Counted from the first letter of the stretch, positions 49,656 to 58,567 are shown. The stretch is DNA of 64,000 nucleotides from an uncultured Granulosicoccaceae bacterium (GCA_937922945.1 CAKZUP010000062.1:1-64000), one strand, 5' to 3'. Numbers and translations: made by a program. The notes: generated from the sequence alone by a model not told the origin.

Positions 49656-50673
49656 TGAGCATTTTATCAGCATGGGAATCAACATCACATTAAGCACTCA
49701 CAAATTGCGCAGGTGGATGCTTTACACATCTGCTATAAGCGCTACGCTGCTAACAATGCCGGTTGCTGCCCACGATGAACAGTCACATTGCGCCGCAATC
49801 ACCGCATCAATAACCGATGCAGGCTTTAGCAATGACGTCACTGTTGCCTGCTCTGCAGGTCAGGCAGTGATTGCATCAGATACCTACCCCGATCATGAAG
49901 TAATGACAGGTATTGTTGGAACGAATGAACAGCTACCCGTCCCAGCTGATTATGCCGCGCCGATTCCGTTGCAACCCGCACTGAGTTCATCACCCGTTAC
50001 CCGAGATGCCGCGCTTGGCGTGGCCGTTAATGGTGTACCGATATACGATTACACCGCCGGCGGTGAAATGTCAGAAGAAGACCTCTACCATCACCAGACA
50101 CAACACGACACGCTGATTACCCAACAGCTGGATATCTGCGGCGGTCACGCTGGACGCGGTGATGATTATCATTACCACGTTAAACCCACTTGCATGATTG
50201 AACAAATGGACAACGCCGGCGACGATGCGATTATTGGCTGGGCCTTCGATGGCTTTCCAATTTATGGTGATAAGAATCCGGATGGAACAGGCATTGCCGA
50301 CGGTACATTGGATGTATGCAATGGGCAGAAAGATGAGACGTTCGGCTATCGTTATCACACATCGCAAGCAGCGCCTTACATCGTGCAATGCCTTATGGGC
50401 GAGGTTGCCAGCGTGCGAAGCTTACCGCGAGTTAAACCATTGTCTCCCGCACCCGGTGAACCAACACGCGAAGCTGGAAGGCCACCTGCGGGTGGAGTTC
50501 AGGACCTCACGTTTACTGAAGATGCCTCAGGAACCCGTCGGATGGACTATACCTATAAAAGTGAAGCTTATTACATGCAGTACGCACCAACCGAGCAAAG
50601 CGGGTGTTATGCGTTCCAGACACGCACCGTTACAGACGCAGGTGTTACTAAACAAGGTGAGTATTGTCGATAG
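49648..50673 (+). CDS. YHYH domain-containing secreted protein
   Basis: VAVNGVPIYDY, CGGHAGRGDDYHYHVKPTC, GWAFDGFPIYG, CNGQKDETFGYRYHTS; ORF start may be the downstream in-frame ATG (MGIN...). Confidence 0.9.
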   Translation: MNSEHFISMGINITLSTHKLRRWMLYTSAISATLLTMPVAAHDEQSHCAAITASITDAGFSNDVTVACSAGQAVIASDTYPDHEVMTGIVGTNEQLPVPADYAAPIPLQPALSSSPVTRDAALGVAVNGVPIYDYTAGGEMSEEDLYHHQTQHDTLITQQLDICGGHAGRGDDYHYHVKPTCMIEQMDNAGDDAIIGWAFDGFPIYGDKNPDGTGIADGTLDVCNGQKDETFGYRYHTSQAAPYIVQCLMGEVASVRSLPRVKPLSPAPGEPTREAGRPPAGGVQDLTFTEDASGTRRMDYTYKSEAYYMQYAPTEQSGCYAFQTRTVTDAGVTKQGEYCR

Positions 50674-50764
50674 AACACTGCATTAACCTAGCAAGGTTTT
50701 AATAAATCCCGTTCACATCCCCATGCAATTCGTATGAACAAACACAGCAACTGAAAAACTACTT

Positions 50765-51703
50765 ATGAATACACTTAATACTCCGATACAGCGCTTAAAC
50801 GCCAGTATCATTTTTATACTGATACTGTTCGTCAGTGGCTGCAGCTCTAATGACGACGGTGATGCAGCGTCATCATTAGATGAAACGGACACCTCTCGTG
50901 AAACGGACACCTCTCGTGAAACGGACACCTCAGGAGAAACAGACACCTCTGGTGAAGCATCAAACACGGACGAATTCACTCTGCCGGCTCTGTCCTGCGA
51001 AGAAATAGCCAGTAAATTTGTTACTAAAGGGTCGGCAAACGCAGATTTAGCCGAGCCATTTGTTAGCGCATCCTGTGTTGATAGCAATGTCGTAATCAAC
51101 TCAAATCAAATACCGGATTTTCCTTACATTGTTACGTCTCCGGGAAACCCGCAAGCAAACGATCTGGAAATCACGATTACTGCGACCCCCACTGTTGCGG
51201 AGGCCGTTAGCGATGTTCCGGCACTTGGCGCGCTGGGCATCGCCATCAATGGCATTCCTATTTTCGGCGCTACAGAAGGTACAGGTGGAGATGTATTATC
51301 ACTTGGCGGTGGCTTCACCGAATGCGGCGGACATAATGGCCCCACTGGCTATCACTATCACACGTTCGATGTGGATGGCAGTGACTACTGCCTTTTCTCT
51401 GAAGCGGAAGCTACACCGGAACCACAACTGTTCGGATACGCGTTAGACGGATACCCGATTTATTCAGGTAACTTCCAGTACACGTCATCTTGGTACCTTA
51501 GCGATCCTTCGCTGTTTGCAACTGATACGTTTTCTGCGCATACCTTTGTAGAGGGCTCCGGCGATCTCGACCAGTGCAATGGCAGAACGGATGCGAACGG
51601 TAACTACGCCTATTACACAACCGACGACTTTCCCTACACGCTTGGATGTTACAGAGGTGTTGTTGAAGCTGGTACTGGCGGTACCGGACGTCCCCCACGA
51701 TGA
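50765..51703 (+). CDS. YHYH domain-containing lipoprotein
   Basis: Lipobox-like FVSGCSS; IAINGIPIFG, CGGHNGPTGYHYHTFD, GYALDGYPIYSG. Confidence 0.9.
   Translation: MNTLNTPIQRLNASIIFILILFVSGCSSNDDGDAASSLDETDTSRETDTSRETDTSGETDTSGEASNTDEFTLPALSCEEIASKFVTKGSANADLAEPFVSASCVDSNVVINSNQIPDFPYIVTSPGNPQANDLEITITATPTVAEAVSDVPALGALGIAINGIPIFGATEGTGGDVLSLGGGFTECGGHNGPTGYHYHTFDVDGSDYCLFSEAEATPEPQLFGYALDGYPIYSGNFQYTSSWYLSDPSLFATDTFSAHTFVEGSGDLDQCNGRTDANGNYAYYTTDDFPYTLGCYRGVVEAGTGGTGRPPR
50882..50953 (+). repeat. 18-bp tandem repeat, 4 copies, in-frame
   Basis: GAAACGGACACCTCTCGT x4 (last two diverged), encoding ETDTSR/G repeats after the lipobox. Confidence 0.95.
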
Positions 51704-52296
51704 AGTCAATAGCGATGAGGCGACGACAGCTGCTCACCGCCAGCGCCGTGTTACCTGCGTCACTTTTAATCGCATCGAATGCAGCTGCTTCTGAACCAAC
51801 CGATGCCGACATTGGTTTCTGTCAGGACATGAGCATCCATCACTTGCAGGCGCTGGTCATGTGCCAACGGGTACTCGGCAGAGATACTGGCGATGCTGTG
51901 CAGGCAGCAGCGGCAGAAGTTCTGCAGAATCAGGCAATGGAAGTGGGTCAAATGCGTGCCTGGTTAACCGATTGGGGCGCATCAACCGTACCACCGGTTT
52001 CCGTCATGGCCTGGATGGGAGCGAATCAGGGACAGGGCATGCCATTAGCGTATATGCCAGGCTATGCAAGCGATGAGCAACTACTTGAACTCTCGACGAC
52101 TGTCGGCCTGTCCCGTGGTCGTAAATGGCTTGAACTAATGCGCGCTCATCATGTGGGTGGCGTTATGATGGCAAGTCAGGCACAAACGCTTTGTTCATCC
52201 GAAAAAGTGATTCGATTGGCCACTCGTCAGGTGAGTACGCAAAATTTTGAAATAGAGCAGTACGATTTATTATTGGCAGGCCAATACGCTCAGTAG
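51700..52296 (+). CDS. DUF305-like exported protein
   Basis: Signal with MRRRQLLTASAVLPASLLIASNAAA; GFCQDMSIHHLQALVMCQRVL ... ELMRAHHVGGVMMASQA. Confidence 0.85.
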   Translation: MKSIAMRRRQLLTASAVLPASLLIASNAAASEPTDADIGFCQDMSIHHLQALVMCQRVLGRDTGDAVQAAAAEVLQNQAMEVGQMRAWLTDWGASTVPPVSVMAWMGANQGQGMPLAYMPGYASDEQLLELSTTVGLSRGRKWLELMRAHHVGGVMMASQAQTLCSSEKVIRLATRQVSTQNFEIEQYDLLLAGQYAQ

Positions 52297-52383
52297 GAAA
52301 ACCTACTACGTTGGTTCAACACTATTGTTGTCACTTGATAACAACCAACAGTGCCAGCGCGATGAACAACCTCCGAAACTGAA

Positions 52384-52408
52384 AAACGCCAGCATTATGC
52401 AGGCGTTT
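52384..52408. terminator. hairpin, bidirectional terminator candidate
   Basis: AAACGCC-a-GCAT-t-ATGC-a-GGCGTTT between convergent reading directions. Confidence 0.6.
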
Positions 52409-52453
52409 ATCTTATCCAACTTTTTAAGTCATATCCTCTTTATACCGTTGCAC

Positions 52454-52624
52454 TCATTCAGGGCTAATTTGTAACTTACGTCTCCAGCGAATTCCAATAG
52501 CCGCAGTTAGGGCCAACAAAGCAAGCATCGGATCCAGTGGGCCTTTGTGGTCCACGGAGTTAATAGAACAACCCGAACCGGCCAGACCTGTGTGGATAAT
52601 GACTTCAGGTGCCGCTGCTGCGAG
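52454..52624 (-). pseudogene. orphan C-terminal sorting-domain-like tail (JDVT/MYXO-CTERM-like) on minus strand
   Basis: Reverse-strand LAAAAPEVIIHTGLAGSGCSINSVDHKGPLDPMLALLALTAAIGIRWRRKLQISPE*; preceded by in-frame stop and no start. Confidence 0.45.
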
Positions 52625-52773
52625 TCAGTACTACTCCTTACCGAGTCAGAAATACCAACGTTGCCTGAATCAATGTCGATGTGGTCATAGATGCCATCGT
52701 ATTACATTACAGCGGCTAGTAACCTGTGCTCTCGTGCACACCAGGGCAACGACAATGCGCCCTAACATAGGGC

Positions 52774-52801
52774 TGTCAACCAAATTAGCGCTGCCGCGTT
52801 G
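52774..52801 (+). promoter_or_regulatory. ECF-type promoter motif copy 1
   Basis: TGTCAACC-N14-GCGTTG, 31 nt upstream of ATG 52833. Confidence 0.6.
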
Positions 52802-52832
52802 TTCTGTTCAAGTCCATAAAAATCTTGACATC

Positions 52833-53426
52833 ATGTTTGAACTAATCACCACGTTTAAGCTAATTACTACAACCGAATGGCTCAGATTAGGCTTACTGTA
52901 CAGCCACTTAGGTCTGTGTATTTTCGCAATCAGCTCCATACTGAAAACAGACATTGCCCTGTTTTTTGGCCACGTGACGCATGACGAATTGGCTGCGACA
53001 GCCAAATCCGTTTCAGTGCTTCTACTTTTACTCTGGGCAACTGGCTTAACCATAATTTATATCGATACTGGCTTCCTGCCCAGCATTCTAATGACCAACT
53101 CAAAGCTTCTGCTAAAGCTTATGTGCGTGTGTATGCTGACGTTAAACGGAATCCTGTTACACCATATTTCGTTTCCGGTATTGACCAATAATTCTGGACG
53201 CATAACAGCAGGCGAATCGGTACTACTGGTTGTTACGGGCGCACTAAGCACCAGTCATTGGCTGTTGGCAGCGTTTGTTGGTATGTCAAGACCGCTTGGA
53301 AGATTGCCTTTTGCAACGCTTTTTAGCGCCTATGGCCTATTCGTACTGACAGTGGTTGTCTCATCGTTATTTTTTATCCCCACGCTCTCCAGAGTAAAGC
53401 CTGTGGCTTCATCCAATCCTGCCTAA
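52833..53426 (+). CDS. multi-pass inner-membrane protein, uncharacterised
   Basis: MFELITTFKLITTTEWLRLGLLYSHLGLCIFAISSIL... about 5 hydrophobic segments; ATG 52833 chosen because the promoter motif lies within the longer ORF. Confidence 0.8.
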   Translation: MFELITTFKLITTTEWLRLGLLYSHLGLCIFAISSILKTDIALFFGHVTHDELAATAKSVSVLLLLLWATGLTIIYIDTGFLPSILMTNSKLLLKLMCVCMLTLNGILLHHISFPVLTNNSGRITAGESVLLVVTGALSTSHWLLAAFVGMSRPLGRLPFATLFSAYGLFVLTVVVSSLFFIPTLSRVKPVASSNPA

Positions 53427-53479
53427 ACAACGGCACGGAACCCTTATTTTTATTTATTTACATTAGAGCGAATACAACA

Positions 53480-55405
53480 ATGACTCGTTACACTAAACCA
53501 TCCATCGCCCTGTTGCTGGTGAGCGCGATAACTGCTTGCGGCAATAACGGCGATAACGACAATGCAGCACAAGACAACGTCGACTTAAGATTTAACGACA
53601 ATACAGGACAAACAGGTTTCGAACCTGATTCATCACAAAGCGTCATTACCAATGCGGTAAACCGAGGGGACGACAACGACAACGACAACGACAACGGGAA
53701 CGGGAACGGGAGCGGGAACGGGAACGGGAACGGGAACAATCTGCGTAACAATAACCGTTCTCCGCAAGGTATACCCAATAATGGAAATGATCGACGGAAC
53801 AACGCCCGTGGCCAACGCAATCAAAACAACGGTTTTGGCCCTATTATGGTAGACAACACTGAAGTACGCAGCTTTGATGGCAGTGGCAATAACCAAGCCT
53901 TTAATGATTGGGGTTCGTCGTTTTCCCATTTGCAGCGGATTGGTGAAGCGAACTATAGCGACGGAACATCGAGCATGATCTACACCGACAAAGCCGGCGC
54001 GCGAGAAATCAGTAACACTATCGTTAATCAAGAAGCCGGAGAAAATATTCCCAACCCATTTGGAACCACTGATTTTAGTTGGCAGTGGGGGCAGTTCATT
54101 GATCACGACATTGACTTAACCGATGGCAGTGCTGATGAACCTCAAGATATTCCTGTGCCCATTGGCGATCGCTATTTCGATCCGGCAGGTACCGGCACGG
54201 CAGTTATCGCATTCAACCGCGCGTTGTTCGACCCCGAAACTGGCACAGATGTCACTAACGTGCGCGAACAAGAAAACGAAATAAGCAGCTGGATTGACGG
54301 CTCTATGGTGTATGGCTCCACAGATGAAAGAGCTGCAGCGCTACGCGTCGGACCCAACAGCCCATTTTTAAAAACCAGCAACGGAAATCTACTGCCGTTT
54401 AATACGGAAAGCCTTGTTAACGCAAACGGGCCTGTCCCCGATCCAACCACACTTTTTTTAGCCGGTGATATCAGAGCGAACGAACAAGTGGGCTTGGCAG
54501 CTATGCACACCTTGTTTGTGCGTGAGCACAATCGTCTTGCCAATCAGCTATTAGCTAACAATCCGAACGCGGATGCTGAGAGCATTTTTCAAGCTGCAAG
54601 ACGATTAGTGGTAGCGGAAATTCAAATTATCACTTACAACGAACACCTGCCCTCTTTAATTGGTGCTGGTGCAATTCCACCCTATACCGGCTACGATGCC
54701 TCAGTTAATCCAACCATTTATAACGAGTTTTCCGCTGCGGCATACCGGTTAGGTCATAGTATGGTCAGCGAACAACTGCTGCGCATTGGCGCCGATGGTT
54801 CATCGATATCCGAAGGGCCACTAGCCTTAGACCAAGCATTTTTCCGAGCCCCACAGCTACTGCGTAGCGAAAACGATATCGATCCAATATTGCGCGGATT
54901 GGCGATGCAAGTACATCAGTCCATTGATGTGAAAGTGATTCACCCGTTGAGGAATCTGTTGTTCGGGGCACCGGGCTCGGGTGGACTGGATCTTACCGCG
55001 TTAAATATTCAACGCGGTCGAGACCACGGTTTGCCAACCTACACCAGAATGAGGGAAATTATGGGCCTAAGTCCGATTACTGATTTTTCTCAAATCAGTG
55101 ACGACGTTACCTTAAATCAATCACTGCAAGACGCTTATGGTGATGTGTCGAAAATTGATTTATGGATTGGTGGCTTGGCCGAAGCGCCTTTGACCAATCA
55201 GGGCTCTCAAATGGGCGAGTTATTTCAAGCCATTCTGGTCAAGCAGTTTACAGAACTAAGAGATGGTGACAGGTTCTGGTATGAGATTTACCTGAACGAT
55301 GAAGAACTAGGTTTGGTGGAGAACGTAACACTGGCAACGGTAATTCGAAACAATACCAATATCGGAAATGAACTGCAAAGCAATGTGTTCTATGCCAATC
55401 CGTAA
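53480..55405 (+). CDS. animal-type heme peroxidase (peroxidase-cyclooxygenase superfamily), exported lipoprotein-like
   Basis: LLLVSAITACGNN lipobox; TTDFSWQWGQFIDHDIDLTDG (distal His), AAYRLGHSMVSEQLLRI (proximal His), DLTALNIQRGRDHGLPTYTRMRE. Confidence 0.93.
   Translation: MTRYTKPSIALLLVSAITACGNNGDNDNAAQDNVDLRFNDNTGQTGFEPDSSQSVITNAVNRGDDNDNDNDNGNGNGSGNGNGNGNNLRNNNRSPQGIPNNGNDRRNNARGQRNQNNGFGPIMVDNTEVRSFDGSGNNQAFNDWGSSFSHLQRIGEANYSDGTSSMIYTDKAGAREISNTIVNQEAGENIPNPFGTTDFSWQWGQFIDHDIDLTDGSADEPQDIPVPIGDRYFDPAGTGTAVIAFNRALFDPETGTDVTNVREQENEISSWIDGSMVYGSTDERAAALRVGPNSPFLKTSNGNLLPFNTESLVNANGPVPDPTTLFLAGDIRANEQVGLAAMHTLFVREHNRLANQLLANNPNADAESIFQAARRLVVAEIQIITYNEHLPSLIGAGAIPPYTGYDASVNPTIYNEFSAAAYRLGHSMVSEQLLRIGADGSSISEGPLALDQAFFRAPQLLRSENDIDPILRGLAMQVHQSIDVKVIHPLRNLLFGAPGSGGLDLTALNIQRGRDHGLPTYTRMREIMGLSPITDFSQISDDVTLNQSLQDAYGDVSKIDLWIGGLAEAPLTNQGSQMGELFQAILVKQFTELRDGDRFWYEIYLNDEELGLVENVTLATVIRNNTNIGNELQSNVFYANP
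53667..53736 (+). repeat. low-complexity Asp/Asn-Gly/Asn hexanucleotide repeats inside heme peroxidase gene
   Basis: gacgacaacgacaacgacaacgacaac then (gggaac)n with one gggagc, encoding DDNDNDNDNGNGNGSGNGNGNGN. Confidence 0.92.
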
Positions 55406-55501
55406 AGACGCATTTAGAAATAACCCAGCAACCGCGGTTGTCGAGCCAGATAACTCGCTTCTAATTCTGATAAGACGCAATTAACACAGCAAACTTAAGT
55501 G

Positions 55502-55535
55502 ACAGTGACTGCTGCTGTAGTGCAGCAGTCACTGT
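55502..55535. terminator. perfect 14-bp inverted repeat downstream of heme peroxidase
   Basis: ACAGTGACTGCTGC-TGTAGT-GCAGCAGTCACTGT. Confidence 0.65.
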
Positions 55536-55634
55536 TGGCGCACTCGCCGCGTTACTGTGTTCAACCGCACAAATCTGAACGCAGTGAACATAACTGACTG
55601 TGACCTTGCTCCATTGAATCAAATTTCAGATTCT

Positions 55635-55662
55635 TGTCAACCGATTAAATGATCATGCGTTG
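55635..55662 (+). promoter_or_regulatory. ECF-type promoter motif copy 2
   Basis: TGTCAACC-N14-GCGTTG, 39 nt upstream of ATG 55702. Confidence 0.65.
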
Positions 55663-55701
55663 AAACAGGTAAGCACATTTTTAAAGTACAGGTTATACCG
55701 C

Positions 55702-57093
55702 ATGTCCAACAGTTCAAAAATGGTACATTTAAAAACACCGTTTTGGTGTCTAAATCTTCAATGCAACCACCAACCACGCGAAACGGATTCAGGATGGTCT
55801 TTGCAATCAAAGGCCGCTTTACTACCAGCAGACGCACGAAAATCGTTTTTGACCTTTGCCTTGCTCAGCGTATTAACCGCTTGTGGAGAGGGCTCATCTT
55901 CAGATTCGGCGACGGTTTCGGTGGAAGCTCCAGCAGGGGGCGAGCTGCTAACGGGGACAAACATAACTGAAGATCTCGTCAACTCAGACAACAGCACAGA
56001 CAATCAAATGAACGTGGTAGCGGTTGGTCAAGTCCGTACAGTCGAGATCGATAATGTCATATTAACTTCACTGCCCGACGCCATTGCGGCCCCCCCTGCC
56101 GATCGAGTTGAGCTGGGCCGGCTTCTGTTCTGGGACCCTATTCTCTCCGGTGACGGCGACATTGCATGCGCTAGCTGCCACTTACCAGAGTTCGGGTACG
56201 CTGATGGGCGAGCCCGTTCTATCGGTGTTGGTGGTGTAGGCGCTGGTCCAGATCGCGTCGTCGGTCATACCGGTGTTGTGCCGCGCAATGCACCCACTGT
56301 TTTGAATACTGCGTGGAATGGCATTACCGAACTCGGCGCTTTTGACCCCGAGCTTGCACCCATGTTTTGGGACATCAGAACTCGAAGCCTAGCGGAACAA
56401 GCGCTTGAACCGATTCGTTCGCAACAGGAAATGCGAGGTGATAACTTCACCATTGAGCAAATGGAGGCGGAAGTACTAAATCGGTTGAATGCTAATGCCG
56501 ATTACCAAAGACGATTTCTTTCAGCGTATGGCAGTCAGGATATCTCACTGTCCATGCTAGGCTCCGCTCTTGCGGATTTTCAGACAACCTTAATCGCTAA
56601 TAACGCCCCTTTTGATCGATGGGTACGAGGCGACGCCAACGCAATGACTGCTGCTCAAATACAGGGCATGGAAGAATTTGTTGATACCGGCTGTGCAGAA
56701 TGCCACTCTGGTCCATTATTTTCGGATTTCGAAACACACGTGCTTGGCGCACCGGAAGCTGCCGGCTTGGAAACTCCAGATACTGGCGATGGAAATTTCG
56801 GTTTCCGCACACCAAGTTTGCGACAACTCGCATTTACTGCGCCCTACTTTCACGGTGGACAACAGGATTCTCTGGAGGACGTAATCGATTTCTATGACAA
56901 CCCCGGTCGCTCGGAAAACCCGAATGTCCTCACCAATGCACTGGATGATGATTTCAGGAACTTACCGAACATCAATGGCCAGCGCGCTAACCGTATTGAG
57001 CAGTTTCTCAACGCACTTAGTGACAGCCAGTTCGACCGAACTCGGCCTGAAACCGTCCCTAGCGGACTGCCTGTAGGAGGTTTGATCGATTAA
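55702..57093 (+). CDS. di-heme cytochrome c peroxidase/MauG-family lipoprotein
   Basis: SVLTACGEGSS lipobox; CASCH and CAECH heme motifs; RNAPTVLNTAWNG, FRTPSLRQLAFTAPYFHGG; ORF extends to a TTG at 55660 but that overlaps the promoter motif. Confidence 0.92.
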   Translation: MSNSSKMVHLKTPFWCLNLQCNHQPRETDSGWSLQSKAALLPADARKSFLTFALLSVLTACGEGSSSDSATVSVEAPAGGELLTGTNITEDLVNSDNSTDNQMNVVAVGQVRTVEIDNVILTSLPDAIAAPPADRVELGRLLFWDPILSGDGDIACASCHLPEFGYADGRARSIGVGGVGAGPDRVVGHTGVVPRNAPTVLNTAWNGITELGAFDPELAPMFWDIRTRSLAEQALEPIRSQQEMRGDNFTIEQMEAEVLNRLNANADYQRRFLSAYGSQDISLSMLGSALADFQTTLIANNAPFDRWVRGDANAMTAAQIQGMEEFVDTGCAECHSGPLFSDFETHVLGAPEAAGLETPDTGDGNFGFRTPSLRQLAFTAPYFHGGQQDSLEDVIDFYDNPGRSENPNVLTNALDDDFRNLPNINGQRANRIEQFLNALSDSQFDRTRPETVPSGLPVGGLID

Positions 57094-57104
57094 CTTGTGT
57101 ATAT

Positions 57105-57132
57105 TGTCAACCGATTTCATCACTGTGCGTTG
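57105..57132 (+). promoter_or_regulatory. ECF-type promoter motif copy 3
   Basis: TGTCAACC-N14-GCGTTG, 138 nt upstream of sigma factor ATG. Confidence 0.65.
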
Positions 57133-57270
57133 TACAACGATAACGACACTTTTAACCCACATTTAAAATCAGGGAAACATATATTATGAGAATGCAAACA
57201 GTAAAGCGGCTTACCAGGACAAGTCGATAGCGAACCGCCCCATTTCAGTTCGCAATCGCCTAAAATCACT

Positions 57271-57882
57271 ATGTACACTCCAGGTTTCGCTCAAAGTTTG
57301 AATTTAAACGACATACAATCCGCAGATTCTCATTCAGATCGATCTGTGCAGCAAAGGATGGATGGTTTTTTAGCCTCGGTTGAAAAGCGTGCGTATGTTA
57401 TCGCACTGGCAGCTTGCCGTGATCCCCAAACTGCGCTGGACATAGTCCAGGACAGCATGTTCAGTATGGTTAAGAGCTATGCAACCAAGCCGCCGGAGCA
57501 ATGGCCGCCTTTATTTTATAAGGTTCTGAACAATCGAATTACTGATCAACACCGCAAGCGCGGCTTTGGTCGGTTGGCACAATGGTTCGGCAATGATAGT
57601 GCCGAAGGTGAGCCAGTAACCGAAGCGGTCGATCAGTTACCCTCTGATGAGTGTAGCCCAGACAATGTCGCCGGCTCCACCGAACTAAGCAGTGCAATGG
57701 AATCTGCATTAGCTGCACTACCATTAAAGCAAAGGCAGACTCTGGTACTGCGACTATGGCAAGGTTTGAGTGTAAAGGAAACTGCAATAGCCATGGACAT
57801 CTCTGAAGGTTCTGTTAAAACCCATTTGTCTCGAGCTGTTCATGTTATGCGTGAACATTTACAGGAGTTCAAGCCACAATGA
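57271..57882 (+). CDS. ECF-type RNA polymerase sigma factor
   Basis: VIALAACRDPQTALDIVQDSMFSMVKSYATKPPEQWPPLFYKVLNNRITDQHRKRG (region 2), LPLKQRQTLVLRLWQGLSVKETAIAMDISEGSVKTHLSRAVHVM (region 4). Confidence 0.95.
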   Translation: MYTPGFAQSLNLNDIQSADSHSDRSVQQRMDGFLASVEKRAYVIALAACRDPQTALDIVQDSMFSMVKSYATKPPEQWPPLFYKVLNNRITDQHRKRGFGRLAQWFGNDSAEGEPVTEAVDQLPSDECSPDNVAGSTELSSAMESALAALPLKQRQTLVLRLWQGLSVKETAIAMDISEGSVKTHLSRAVHVMREHLQEFKPQ

Positions 57883-58370
57883 GCACGAAACCAACTAGCG
57901 AGAGCAAAAGTAACAGTAAACCAACGATTGGAGAAGAGCTGAATAGCGATGGCTCACTGTTGAAAAGTGATCAGTGGATGATAGATTCATTGCGCACTCA
58001 TCTTGATTCCCAAGCCGACCACTTAGACTTTAACACTACCAGTAAGTTAAGCGCCGCACGACGCCAAGCTTTAGCACAAGAGCCTGTAGGCGAATCTAAT
58101 ATTAGCTTTGCTCGATCTCGACTCGCTTCATGGTTCAATTGGACAACTGTTGTTGGTAGCACCGCCGTTATAGCTGCGGCTATTTTTTTAGGGCTACAAT
58201 TTAATCTAATGAATCCGTCGCAAGTTGGTGGCCCAGCTGAATGGACAACGGAAAATCAGGTGTCTCAGCAGATGCTTATAGAAGATCTCAACCTTCTAAG
58301 TGCCAGTGACGATATTGAATTTTATCAATCGGTTGAGTTTCTGGAATGGATGGAAAGTAATTCCGGGTGA
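57879..58370 (+). CDS. DUF3619-like single-TM protein, candidate anti-sigma factor
   Basis: Start overlaps sigma stop (ATGA); LRTHLDSQADHLDFNTTSKLSAARRQAL then TM WTTVVGSTAVIAAAIFLGLQF. Confidence 0.75.
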   Translation: MSTKPTSESKSNSKPTIGEELNSDGSLLKSDQWMIDSLRTHLDSQADHLDFNTTSKLSAARRQALAQEPVGESNISFARSRLASWFNWTTVVGSTAVIAAAIFLGLQFNLMNPSQVGGPAEWTTENQVSQQMLIEDLNLLSASDDIEFYQSVEFLEWMESNSG

Positions 58371-58567
58371 ATATGAAAAGTCCAATATTGATTTTCATTC
58401 TACTGGTGGTTTTCAAGCTGGCAGTAGCTGCAGATGAGCCGCTTGATATGGACTTACTTGAGTGGCTGGGTGAAACAGCAGAAGCGGAAGAACTGGGTGT
58501 GGATATCGAAAACCTCTTACAATCACAAGAAGACTCGGAACAAAAAACCGAGGAGAATTCTCAATGA
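58367..58567 (+). CDS. small exported acidic protein
   Basis: 66 aa; overlaps both neighbours by 4 nt; signal peptide MKSPILIFILLVVFKLAVAADEP. Confidence 0.7.
   Translation: MNMKSPILIFILLVVFKLAVAADEPLDMDLLEWLGETAEAEELGVDIENLLQSQEDSEQKTEENSQ

Noticed and set aside
50882-50953. Regular 18-bp repeats considered as CRISPR-like array
   Set aside because: Contiguous with no spacers, in-frame inside a lipoprotein gene
53633-54106. 157-aa minus-strand ORF with PVPVPVPAPVPVPVVVVVVVVV tract
   Set aside because: Reverse of the Asn/Gly/Asp hexanucleotide repeat in the heme peroxidase gene; not an independent gene
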